Both the position numbers and the translations under genes were made by a program. This document shows positions 1 to 7,405 of a DNA stretch of 64,000 bases, in pieces (position 1 is the first letter of the stretch; every line of letters starts with the position of its first letter). Location: positions 124,001-188,000 of the forward strand of contig NZ_CAKSZA010000002.1 in the NCBI RefSeq assembly GCF_934525195.1, given 5' to 3'. The notes beneath the pieces are model-generated. The model saw only the letters and a list, made by a program, of their open reading frames with translations, was not told where the DNA came from and did not search any database. Origin of the DNA: an uncultured Eubacterium sp. Its GTDB lineage: Bacteria; Bacillota; Clostridia; Oscillospirales; Acutalibacteraceae.

Positions 1-390
1 ACCTGCAACAACGCTGACTTGTGGAACAACACCTGAAAGCATAGTCGCAAACTTTACAACTTCACCAAAAGCATTAAGAACTTCAAAGCCTTGTGTAAGC
101 TGAACACCGTTTGAATCATAAATGCCGACAATACCGCATCCTGTCTTTTTTGCCAAAGAAAAAACTTTTAATAATTTTGAGCATTGCGCAACCGTAACAG
201 CACCGCCGTTTATTTCGCTGTCCTGCGCAAAAGCATAACATTCGGTACCGTTTACATATCCGTAACCGGCAACGACCTCAACCTCGCCGTTTTCACCTTT
301 TGTGAATGGCTCAATTTCAGTAAAAATGCCGTCATCAAAAAGAGTAGCAAGTCGCTGAAGTGCAACGCTCTCTTTGTTTGAATTACCCAT
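1..390 (-). CDS. Acyl-CoA carboxyltransferase (MmdA/AccD-like), N-terminal part
   Basis: Partial gene: the 130 N-terminal residues are present and the rest lies beyond base 1. The reading frame runs from an ATG at 388-390, preceded by the Shine-Dalgarno GGAGG, to the window edge with no stop. The protein reads as the start of a crotonase-fold carboxyltransferase domain: LATLFDDGIFTEI, then VVAGYGYVNG and FAQD, then K(L/V)..LAKKTGCGIVGIYDS near residue 85. Such subunits move carboxyl groups between biotin and acyl-CoA, as in the methylmalonyl-CoA decarboxylase alpha or propionyl/acetyl-CoA carboxylase beta subunit. Which substrate applies cannot be told from this fragment. A consensus-like promoter at 458-486 makes it the first gene of its own transcript. 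Confidence 0.8.
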   Translation of the reverse strand, partial: MGNSNKESVALQRLATLFDDGIFTEIEPFTKGENGEVEVVAGYGYVNGTECYAFAQDSEINGGAVTVAQCSKLLKVFSLAKKTGCGIVGIYDSNGVQLTQGFEVLNAFGEVVKFATMLSGVVPQVSVVAG

Positions 391-419
391 TTTTTATCCT
401 CCTTGAGAACTTAATAATC

Positions 420-486
420 CATTTTGATTACAAAATCACCAAAATGACCTATTATTGATTTTAACACCTTTTACTTATAATATCAA
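420..486 (-). promoter_or_regulatory. Promoter and inverted repeat before the carboxyltransferase gene
   Basis: On the minus strand TTGATA (481-486), 17 bases, TAAAAT (458-463) form a sigma-A type promoter. Just downstream of the expected start, CATTTTG (420-426) and CAAAATG (440-446) form a perfect 7-bp inverted repeat that could be an operator or a leader hairpin. The promoter reading is firm; the regulatory role of the repeat is inference. Confidence 0.55.
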
Positions 487-490
487 TATA

Positions 491-520
491 AAAATTAAAA
501 AAGACAGAGAAATCTCTGCC
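491..520 (-). terminator. Intrinsic terminator after rluB
   Basis: On the minus strand, GGCAGAG and its complement CTCTGTC form a short stem followed by a run of T with AA inside. It closes the 12-gene operon that ends with rluB; the stem begins just past the stop codon. Confidence 0.7.
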
Positions 521-527
521 TTTTATA

Positions 528-1274
528 TCAGTTTTCGTTATGTCCTGCCGAACGAAGCAATTTTTTAACGTCCTGTTCGGATAATTCTCTGTAATCACCC
601 TGTTTAAGCATACCGAGTTTAATCGGACCGATAGAAATTCTTTTAAGTCTTGCGACTTCCAATCCTTGACTTTCGCACATTTTTCTGATTTGGCGGTTTC
701 TGCCCTCGTGAAGAATAAACTCAAGAACAACTCTGTTCTCCTGTTCCGTCAAAACAGTAACCTCGCAAGGTGCTGTCATTCTGCCGTCAATTTCGATACC
801 GTTGCGAAGATTGTAAAGAATATCGTCATTAACAGACGGTCTTACGGTAACACGATATACCTTTGCGTATTCGTGTGACGGATGAGTCATACAGTTTGTG
901 AACGAACCGTCATTTGTCAAAAGCAAAAGTCCCTCACTATCTTTGTCGAGTCTGCCGACGGGATAAATTCTGCAACCAAAATCAGGAAGCAAATCCATAA
1001 CGGTTTTTCTGCCGAGCTCATCAGATACGGTTGTTACATATCCACGAGGTTTGTTGAGCATAACATAAACCATTTTGCGTTTTTTTACATTAGTTAGTTT
1101 TTGCTTGCCGACAGTAACCAAATCCTTGCGTGGATTGATTTTCATACCGATTTCAGCAACGTGTCCGTTTACTTTAACTTTGCCTGCTCGGATTAAATCT
1201 TCGCTTTTTCTACGGGAGGCAACTCCCTGCTCTGCCATAAATTTTTGAAGTCTTACTTCGTTGTTGTTTGCCAT
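528..1274 (-). CDS. rluB: rRNA pseudouridine synthase, RluB/RsuA family
   Basis: Converts a uridine of 23S rRNA (helix 89 region in the RluB family) to pseudouridine. The 248-residue protein starts with an S4 RNA-binding domain (about 5-65, RLQKFMAEQGVASRRK). The catalytic domain follows, with the RsuA-type motif GRLDKDSEGLLLLTNDG around residue 105 holding the catalytic Asp. The signature EGRNRQIRKM lies near 190. Length is normal for the family. The start overlaps the 3' end of the upstream carboxypeptidase gene by 22 bases, so it is translated from the same mRNA. RluB is usual downstream of scpAB in Firmicutes. RluB versus another RsuA-family member is judged from context. Confidence 0.9.
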   Translation of the reverse strand: MANNNEVRLQKFMAEQGVASRRKSEDLIRAGKVKVNGHVAEIGMKINPRKDLVTVGKQKLTNVKKRKMVYVMLNKPRGYVTTVSDELGRKTVMDLLPDFGCRIYPVGRLDKDSEGLLLLTNDGSFTNCMTHPSHEYAKVYRVTVRPSVNDDILYNLRNGIEIDGRMTAPCEVTVLTEQENRVVLEFILHEGRNRQIRKMCESQGLEVARLKRISIGPIKLGMLKQGDYRELSEQDVKKLLRSAGHNEN

Positions 1275-2305
1275 ACTTTTACACTTTCCGGAGCTATAAT
1301 ATCTACAGTCCTAATTAATTTATTGTTTGAAAAAATTTCCATTTTGCCGACTTTTGTATTTTTCAATATCGGAGCGTACAAAATAGGATAATAATAAAGC
1401 TTAAAGCTTAATTTGTCAAGATATGAAACATCAAAAGATGCTGTGCATAGGATTTTTTTCTTATTTGAGCCTACACAGTCAATTTCTATTCCTTGTGTTT
1501 TTGAAAGTATTTGATACTTCCCTTTTGCATATTCAAGAAGTTTTTTATGGTCGTTCCAATCATCACAATCATTTAATGTAACAATAATTATTATACTGCC
1601 TTTGTAATCATATGCACTGACAAGACATCTGCCGGATTTTTTTGTGAATCCTGTTTTAACGCCGATACAATCTTCTGTTTGATATAAAAGTTTATTATGA
1701 TTGTAAATTATCTGCGGTTTGTCATTAATTTTTATTTCAGCTTTTTGAAGTTTGCAAATTTGCGAAAAAATATCATTATCAAGTGCATTAGAGGTCAAAA
1801 CAGCCATATCATAAGCAGTTGAATAATGTTCTTTGCCGTCTAAGCCCGACGGTGTTTCAAAATGCGTGTTTGTCATTCCGAATTTTTGAGCATAATAGTT
1901 CATCAACTTAACAAACTGAGAAACAGAACCCGAAAGATAGACAGCAAGCGCATTTGCCGCATCATTGCCCGACGCAAGCATTGCGCCCTTTATCAAATCC
2001 GAAACGGTTATCTTATCCCCTGCTTTTAAATAAATAAGAGAACCCTCTGTTTTATCGAGCATAGAATTTGTGATTTCCACAACTTCATTTTGTTTCAGTC
2101 TTTCGCACGCAATAAGGCAAGTCATAATCTTTGTTGTTGAAGCCATCGAGCATTTGCAATCGCTTAATTTTTGATATAAAACGGTTGAGGTTGCTTTATC
2201 AATTACAACAGCCCTTTCAGCCGTGATGTTATCATTCTTGGCATATGCTGTAAAAGGCACAATCAAAGCGAATATACACAAAAAACATATAAATCTTTTA
2301 TACAA
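1253..2305 (-). CDS. D-alanyl-D-alanine carboxypeptidase (DacF/PBP5-like)
   Basis: Removes the terminal D-Ala from peptidoglycan stem peptides outside the membrane. The protein is 350 residues from the TTG start chosen here. It has a signal peptide (about 1-23, ending TAYA) and the three penicillin-binding motifs in order: STTK near residue 56, SGN in LASGNDAAN near 113, and KTG in GVKTGFTKKSG near 220. A short PBP5-type C-terminal domain follows. The TTG at 2303-2305 is preferred because TAGGTGAT lies 6-7 bases upstream. A GTG at 2312-2314 is in frame but is itself part of that Shine-Dalgarno. The start region sits in a 13-bp hairpin (2309-2338). It lies in an operon with gerW, and related DacF proteins act in spore cortex formation, but a vegetative role is equally possible. 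Confidence 0.88.
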   Translation of the reverse strand: MYKRFICFLCIFALIVPFTAYAKNDNITAERAVVIDKATSTVLYQKLSDCKCSMASTTKIMTCLIACERLKQNEVVEITNSMLDKTEGSLIYLKAGDKITVSDLIKGAMLASGNDAANALAVYLSGSVSQFVKLMNYYAQKFGMTNTHFETPSGLDGKEHYSTAYDMAVLTSNALDNDIFSQICKLQKAEIKINDKPQIIYNHNKLLYQTEDCIGVKTGFTKKSGRCLVSAYDYKGSIIIIVTLNDCDDWNDHKKLLEYAKGKYQILSKTQGIEIDCVGSNKKKILCTASFDVSYLDKLSFKLYYYPILYAPILKNTKVGKMEIFSNNKLIRTVDIIAPESVKVWQTTTK

Positions 2306-2308
2306 AAC

Positions 2309-2338
2309 AATCACCTACATAAATATATGCAGGTGATT
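2309..2338 (-). promoter_or_regulatory. Hairpin sequestering the carboxypeptidase ribosome binding site
   Basis: On the minus strand AATCACCTGCATA and TATGTAGGTGATT pair over 13 positions (one G-U) around a 4-base loop. The 3' arm contains AGGTGAT, the apparent Shine-Dalgarno of the carboxypeptidase, and ATCACCT in the 5' arm masks it. No T-run follows, so a terminator is unlikely. What is seen is the pairing; control of translation is inference. Confidence 0.5.
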
Positions 2339-2352
2339 TAATTTAATTAAAA

Positions 2353-2748
2353 TTATTCTGCTGTTTCTTCAGTCTTTGACTCGTTTTTCTTCAATTCAGT
2401 AAGTTCGGCAAGCTTATCAACAAGCTCAGGAATCATTGCAATAGCTCTGTCAGCAGATGATGTGTAGTTGTTGATTTGCATAAGTCTAACCTTAGAATCC
2501 TGAATAACGATGAAAGCAACAGGAGTGATAGAAATACCGCCTCCGCCTGCACCGCCGAACAATTCCTTGTTTTGCTTTGAAGGAAGGTCTGTTCCGCCTG
2601 ATGTGAAGCCATATGATACCTTTGATACAGGGATAAGAGTAGTATTACCCGTTACCATAGGCTCGCCGATAATAGTTGAAACATCAACCATTTCTCTCAT
2701 CTTTTCAAGTGTTGATTCCATTATTTTGTTTACCGGAGTTTCTTTCAT
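2353..2748 (-). CDS. gerW: Spore protein GerW (YtfJ) family
   Basis: A 131-residue member of the YtfJ/GerW family, made in the forespore and needed for normal germination in Bacillus. The molecular function is not known. The family core is visible: GEPMVTGNTTLIPVSKVSYG at about 28-47, a glycine-rich FGGAGGGGISITPVAF near 64-80, then VRLMQINNY. A helical C-terminus ends in charged residues. The start has GGGGAATG upstream. It sits between a DUF2953 membrane protein and a D,D-carboxypeptidase, the usual Clostridia arrangement downstream of scpAB, and supports a spore-forming host. Confidence 0.88.
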   Translation of the reverse strand: MKETPVNKIMESTLEKMREMVDVSTIIGEPMVTGNTTLIPVSKVSYGFTSGGTDLPSKQNKELFGGAGGGGISITPVAFIVIQDSKVRLMQINNYTSSADRAIAMIPELVDKLAELTELKKNESKTEETAE

Positions 2749-2770
2749 AATACATTCCCCTTAAAATTAA

Positions 2771-3547
2771 TTACTTGTTTTTTATTAAGTTAACCAAGAA
2801 CTTAGTTCCTGCTTTAATACCGATTTTTAAAATCAGCGCAACATTCATAGATGCAATAAGCTGAAATTCGTATTCATTGAACGGTGCGATGAAATCGGGT
2901 TGAATATAATCATCGTATTGGTCAACCTTCATACCGTTCAAAATCATACCTTTTAGTGGATAATAAAATCCGCAAATTTTACCGTAGGCACGAGCAATTT
3001 CTTCTGCATCTGCACCACCGACTATCATTTTAACATATAATGAGTAAATATGCAAACCTCTAAATAAAGTTGTTACTGCTGTATTTAAAGTTTCAACCAA
3101 ATTAGACGCTAAAATCATAATTCCGACAATGCCGTTCTCGTCAATGATTTTTGCAATCGGATTCTTTTTTGGCTCTGCATTTGTTTTTGGAACATCCGCT
3201 TTAACGGTTTTTGTTTCGGTTTCTTTGACTGTTTCGGCAGTTTTTTCTGCTTCAACTTCAACCACAGGTTCAACAGGTGTTTCTGTTTTAGGTTCTTCAA
3301 CAGGTTTTGATTTATTTGAACTGTCTTTCTTTTTTTCTTTTTTCTTCTCGGCGGCTTGTTTACCGGCTTTATCCGGGAATAAAACGAAATTAAGAATTTT
3401 TGAAAGCTCAATGTCTTTTTTTATAAACAGCACCTGAACCGATGTGTGCCAACCGTTATCATAAACAACGGTTAATTCAGCTGAAAGAGAAAGGATAAAT
3501 ACAAACAGCAATACCAAAACAGCTAAAATTATCAGAAAAACTTTCAT
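2771..3547 (-). CDS. DUF2953 domain membrane protein (YtfI-like)
   Basis: A 258-residue protein of unknown function. It has one strong N-terminal membrane helix (about 3-24). A low-complexity stretch of Lys, Glu, Pro, Thr and Val at about 62-128 follows (KKKEKKKDSSNK, then PVEEPKTETPVEP). The C-terminal DUF2953-like region runs from about 135, with VETLNTAVTTLFRGLHI and FYYPLKGMILNG. It abuts scpB with no gap and lies 22 bases upstream of gerW, the same neighbour pair as ytfI-ytfJ in Bacillus. An envelope role linked to sporulation is inferred from neighbours only. Confidence 0.72.
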   Translation of the reverse strand: MKVFLIILAVLVLLFVFILSLSAELTVVYDNGWHTSVQVLFIKKDIELSKILNFVLFPDKAGKQAAEKKKEKKKDSSNKSKPVEEPKTETPVEPVVEVEAEKTAETVKETETKTVKADVPKTNAEPKKNPIAKIIDENGIVGIMILASNLVETLNTAVTTLFRGLHIYSLYVKMIVGGADAEEIARAYGKICGFYYPLKGMILNGMKVDQYDDYIQPDFIAPFNEYEFQLIASMNVALILKIGIKAGTKFLVNLIKNK

Positions 3548-4180
3548 TTACTCCTCCTCAATATGAGCAAGCTCTGATATTTCTTTTTCTTTTAGTATAT
3601 CAGATTTATTCTCATTGTCAAATAAAGAAGTTTGGCTGTCGTCCTTTGCGATGCTTTCGATTTCCTCGGTTTTTGGCAAATCGGGCAAATCTTCAAGGGA
3701 GTTGAGCGAAAAGCATCTTAAAAATCTATCGGTCGTGCCATAAATAAGCGGTCTGCCGGGCAAATCCATTCTTCCCTTTTCTTCAATAAGTCCTTTTTGA
3801 ACAAGTGAAGAAATCGGACCGGAACAGTCAACACCTCTGACCTGCTCAATAAACGAACGGGTTACGGTTTTGTTATAAGCAATAACAGCGAGAACTTCAA
3901 ATGCGGCATTGCTCAACGGTGCATTTTTCTTAATTTCCATAAGTCTACGCACTTCTTCACTGTATTTTTCTCTTGTACATATTTGATATTTGTTATCAAC
4001 ACGGATAAGCATTAAACCTGAGCCGCGTTCATCATATTGTGCACCTAAATAATCAAGCATTTTTTCAATAGTTTCGATATCTATATCAAGAACTTCTGCA
4101 AGCTTTGAGGGCTCAACAGGGTCACCTGCGGCAAAAAGCATTGCTTCAAGAGTTGAAACCAAATTTTCAGTTTTATTCAA
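3548..4180 (-). CDS. scpB: Segregation and condensation protein B
   Basis: Winged-helix subunit of the SMC-ScpA-ScpB complex that compacts and separates the chromosome. The protein is 210 residues from the TTG chosen here, normal for ScpB, with two winged-helix units and the conserved LSNAAFEVLAVIAYNKTVTR followed by IEQVRGVDCSG and GRPLIYGTT. The TTG at 4178-4180 is favoured because GAGGTGG lies 7 bases upstream. The in-frame ATG at 4204 has no ribosome binding site and would lie inside scpA. The TTG overlaps the scpA stop codon region, so the two are translationally coupled. The acidic tail after about residue 165 is variable in this family. Confidence 0.93.
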   Translation of the reverse strand: MNKTENLVSTLEAMLFAAGDPVEPSKLAEVLDIDIETIEKMLDYLGAQYDERGSGLMLIRVDNKYQICTREKYSEEVRRLMEIKKNAPLSNAAFEVLAVIAYNKTVTRSFIEQVRGVDCSGPISSLVQKGLIEEKGRMDLPGRPLIYGTTDRFLRCFSLNSLEDLPDLPKTEEIESIAKDDSQTSLFDNENKSDILKEKEISELAHIEEE

Positions 4181-4901
4181 GGTTGTCCACCTCTTTTGCT
4201 TCATTTACAATTTGAACGGTCGGGTTGTGCATATCGCCCTCAACCGTGATTCTTTTCGTTTTTGTGAGCTCTAAAACAGCCAAAAATGTTGCAACAATAT
4301 CCGACTTTGATTTAGCTCCCTCAAACAAATTCAAAAAGTTAACTTTTTTTCCGCTCCAAAGTTTACGCATAACGGTTCTGACCTTTGATGCGACATTTAC
4401 AAATTTCTTTGCAACAATCACTTTGAACGAATCAATCGGCGGAGGCAATCGTCTTTGAGCCTTACCCGCAACATTGATATATGCATCCAAAAGTTCATCA
4501 GGTTCGTGAAACCTCTCATAATCATAATTCACCCATCCGCCTTGCGGTTGACGAACAAATCTGCCGAAACCGTCTGTTTGATTGGAGAGTTTTTCAGCCA
4601 TCAACTTACAGTCACGATATTCTATGAGTTCGCCTGTGAGTTCCTTTTTGAGCACTTCCGCTTCTTCGTGTCGAGGAAGCAATGAAACCGTTTTGATATA
4701 AATGAGTCTTGCCGCCATTTCAAGAAAATCTCCGGCAACATCAAAATCTGCCTCTTCCATTTGTCTGACATAATCAAGATATTGGTTGACAAGTTCAACA
4801 ATAGGAATGTCGTTGATATTCAGTTTATGTTTACTGATAAGGTGCAAGAGCAAGTCCATAGGACCTTCAAACACCTCGATTTTATAGGTTAAATTATCCA
4901 T
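4173..4901 (-). CDS. scpA: Segregation and condensation protein A
   Basis: Kleisin subunit that bridges the SMC heads, with ScpB bound to its middle. The 242-residue protein has the typical N-terminus (YKIEVFEGPMDLLLHLISKH at 6-25, then DIPIVELVNQYLDYV) and a C-terminal winged helix (VATFLAVLELTKTKRITVEG). Length is normal. It overlaps scpB by 8 bases and follows the M50 protease gene after 10 bases. Confidence 0.95.
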   Translation of the reverse strand: MDNLTYKIEVFEGPMDLLLHLISKHKLNINDIPIVELVNQYLDYVRQMEEADFDVAGDFLEMAARLIYIKTVSLLPRHEEAEVLKKELTGELIEYRDCKLMAEKLSNQTDGFGRFVRQPQGGWVNYDYERFHEPDELLDAYINVAGKAQRRLPPPIDSFKVIVAKKFVNVASKVRTVMRKLWSGKKVNFLNLFEGAKSKSDIVATFLAVLELTKTKRITVEGDMHNPTVQIVNEAKEVDNLE

Positions 4902-4911
4902 AATACCTCAA

Positions 4912-5583
4912 TTAAATATGGAGCACCAATCTTGGCAGTAAAGAAATAAAGTTCAACAATTTACTTGTAAGGAAAGATATCGGAGTATCCAAAACTCCTG
5001 TGAAAAGAAGAATCATAAGAGCAATCATTATATATCTTTCGTACATCATATATTTATAATAAATCTTGTCAGGCAAAACTGCTGCCAAAATCTTTGAGCC
5101 GTCAAGCGGCGGAATCGGAAACAAATTAAACACCGCAAGCATAACATTGATTTGAGCTGCATAAAGGAAGAAATAAGAAACAGCACTTCCAAAAGCAGAA
5201 TTGCCTGCAAATTTTGCCAAAATACAATATCCCCAAACCGATACAAAACCCATAAGAATGTTTGCAAGAGGACCTGCAAACGCTGTCAAAGCCATTCCGC
5301 CTTTTTCGTTTTTGAAGTTTCTCGGATTGATTGGCACGGGGTTTGCATAACCGATACCAAAAAGGAAAATCATCACAGTACCGATAGGGTTAAGATGAGC
5401 AAACGGATTGAGTGAAAGTCTGCCCTCTCGTTTTGCGGTATCATCACCGAGCAAGTGTGCCATAAGACCGTGTGCAAGCTCGTGAATCGGCAAACAACAA
5501 AATACAACAAAGCATCTTGAAAGTACCGCAATAACAGCAAGCAAATATTCGCCTTGCTGTATATATCTGAAAATTGAAATCAT
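4912..5583 (-). CDS. Site-2 protease family protein (M50 metalloprotease)
   Basis: A 223-residue polytopic membrane protein with the zinc motif HELAH (in LPIHELAHGLMAHLLGD, about residue 33) inside a helix. The second metal-ligand motif is in NLFPIPPLDGSKI near 160. Both are hallmarks of the intramembrane site-2 proteases, here in the short form without a PDZ domain. About five to six hydrophobic segments are visible. It lies directly upstream of scpA, as ypuA-type or YwhC-like proteases often do in Clostridia. The substrate is not known. Confidence 0.88.
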   Translation of the reverse strand: MISIFRYIQQGEYLLAVIAVLSRCFVVFCCLPIHELAHGLMAHLLGDDTAKREGRLSLNPFAHLNPIGTVMIFLFGIGYANPVPINPRNFKNEKGGMALTAFAGPLANILMGFVSVWGYCILAKFAGNSAFGSAVSYFFLYAAQINVMLAVFNLFPIPPLDGSKILAAVLPDKIYYKYMMYERYIMIALMILLFTGVLDTPISFLTSKLLNFISLLPRLVLHI

Positions 5584-5599
5584 TTAATCACCTTTTATT

Positions 5600-6415
5600 T
5601 TATCTTTTAGCAACAACCATTCTGTCGTTGCCGTACATATCTTTTTTAACTTCAACATTGTCAAATGCCGTAAGAACATCAATTATGGATTTGCCTTGAT
5701 CCTCGCCTATTTCAAGCATCAAAACACCGTTTTGTTTAAGTTTTTCACTCCATTTATCATTGATTATTCTATAAAAATCAAGTCCGTCAGTTCCGCCGTC
5801 AAGAGCCATTTTCGGTTCTTTTTTTACTTCATCCTGCAAAGAATCAAGAACAGCCGTTTTAATATACGGCGGATTGGAAATAATCAAATCTGCCTGTTCA
5901 ATATCAATATCATTAAAAATGTCGTCATCAATCAAAATTGCGTTATTTATGCCATCGGAATTCTTTTTCAAATATTCAAATGCTTCTTTGCTTTTTTCAA
6001 TGCAATAAACCTTTGATGACAGAACGGCTTTTGCAATGCTCAGCCCGATACATCCGCTGCCCGAACATAAATCAACAACAACAGGAGCGTTAACGGTTTT
6101 TAAATGCTTAACTGCAAGTTCAACAAGTTCTTCGGTTTCGGGTCTTGGAATAAGAACACCCTCGCCTACATAGAATTCACTCTCGTAGAAATCCCATTTG
6201 CCAATAACATATTGAAGCGGGTCTCCTGACTTTAATTTCCACAAACAATCTGCAAGTTGCCGTGTAATCACAAAATCATCTTTATGAGCGTGATATTCGC
6301 TGTTTTTTATTCCTGCAATATGGCAAACAACCGTAAGTGCCTTGAAATCGGCTTCCTCAACACCGTTTGCCTGCAAAAAACTTACGCTGTAACTGTATGC
6401 TTCTTTAACATTCAT
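5600..6415 (-). CDS. prmC: Release factor glutamine methyltransferase
   Basis: Methylates the glutamine of the GGQ motif in peptide chain release factors, using S-adenosylmethionine. The 271-residue protein has a helical N-terminal substrate domain, a SAM-binding motif VVDLCSGSGCIGLSIA (about 114-129) and the diagnostic NPPYI (about 180). It then shows a Rossmann methyltransferase C-terminus ending MYGNDRMVVAKR, typical of PrmC. It overlaps the upstream YqhQ gene by 4 bases. The yqhQ-prmC pairing is common in Firmicutes, although prfA is absent here. Confidence 0.95.
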   Translation of the reverse strand: MNVKEAYSYSVSFLQANGVEEADFKALTVVCHIAGIKNSEYHAHKDDFVITRQLADCLWKLKSGDPLQYVIGKWDFYESEFYVGEGVLIPRPETEELVELAVKHLKTVNAPVVVDLCSGSGCIGLSIAKAVLSSKVYCIEKSKEAFEYLKKNSDGINNAILIDDDIFNDIDIEQADLIISNPPYIKTAVLDSLQDEVKKEPKMALDGGTDGLDFYRIINDKWSEKLKQNGVLMLEIGEDQGKSIIDVLTAFDNVEVKKDMYGNDRMVVAKR

Positions 6416-7386
6416 CGTTTAATTTCGTCATCCTCAATATTGTCTGTAATAACCGCTTTGATTGAAGCAATGCCTACTTCGATTATATCATCATCGGGTT
6501 CTTTTGTTGTAATTCTTTGCATCCATAAACCCGGTGCAGACAATATTTTGACAAACAAATTATTATGCTTGCCCGCATATCTGATGAATTCATATCCGAC
6601 ACCCATAATAAGTGGAATAAGCGGTAATTTGATAAGCATCCATGCAATCGTGTTTTGCTTTAATTCAGCGGGAACAATAAGCGCAAGAAGTGTTACGATA
6701 ACAATGCTCAAAATAAGCATGACAAACATAAATGATGTTCCGCATCTTGGGTGAAAGCGTGTGCATTTTTTAACGTTTTCAACTGTAAGTTCTTCTCCTG
6801 CTTCATAGCAAGCAATACTTTTATGTTCGGCACCGTGATATTTGAAAAGTCTTTTAATGTCTTTCATTTGAGATACCAAAAGCATATAAACAACAAAAAT
6901 AACTATTTTCATACATCCCTCAATAGTTCCCTGCCAAGGAGTAAGAGCCAAATTTGTTGCTTCGTTTATTTTGTTAAATATAAAAACAGGCAAAAAGAAG
7001 AAAATCAAAAATGCAAGTGCAAATCCCAAAACAGTTGCAATGCCCATAATTATATCCATAAACTTGTCGCCAAGTTTGTCGGTAAGCCGTTTTTCAAACT
7101 TGTTCATTTCTACATCTTCAAGGTCTTCCATCCCCGAAGCCTCAGCAGAATACATCAAAAGTTTATAGCCCATAATCATCGATTCTATAAAAGCAACGAT
7201 GCCTCGAATAATAGGAAGTCCGAAAAATTTATTCTTATCTTTTAAATGTTTGAAATCGTGGTATTCGACAAGAATTGAATTGTCTGTTTTTCTGACAGCG
7301 GTTGCAATTCCTTTAGGTCCTTGCATCATAACGCCCTCAATGAGAGCTTGACCGCCAACAGAAGTGATGTGTTGTTTTTTACTCAT
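6412..7386 (-). CDS. DUF1385 membrane protein (YqhQ)
   Basis: A 324-residue polytopic protein of unknown function from the YqhQ family. The N-terminus is the conserved HITSVGGQALIEGVMMQGP (residues 5-23). At least four membrane helices follow, with the family motif KYHGAEHKSIACYEAG near residue 185 and the CTRFHPRCGTSF motif near 215. The ATG at 7386 is used because GAAAGGC lies about 10 bases upstream; an upstream TTG at 7404 has no such site. Its 3' end overlaps prmC. Confidence 0.9.
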   Translation of the reverse strand: MSKKQHITSVGGQALIEGVMMQGPKGIATAVRKTDNSILVEYHDFKHLKDKNKFFGLPIIRGIVAFIESMIMGYKLLMYSAEASGMEDLEDVEMNKFEKRLTDKLGDKFMDIIMGIATVLGFALAFLIFFFLPVFIFNKINEATNLALTPWQGTIEGCMKIVIFVVYMLLVSQMKDIKRLFKYHGAEHKSIACYEAGEELTVENVKKCTRFHPRCGTSFMFVMLILSIVIVTLLALIVPAELKQNTIAWMLIKLPLIPLIMGVGYEFIRYAGKHNNLFVKILSAPGLWMQRITTKEPDDDIIEVGIASIKAVITDNIEDDEIKR

Positions 7387-7405
7387 TAAACAGTTGCCTT
7401 TCAAA

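Noticed and set aside
3115..3437. ORFs over the Lys/Glu/Pro-rich part of the DUF2953 gene
   Set aside because: Low-complexity codons give open shadow frames on both strands; the DUF2953 frame is the one with domain sequence and start signals.
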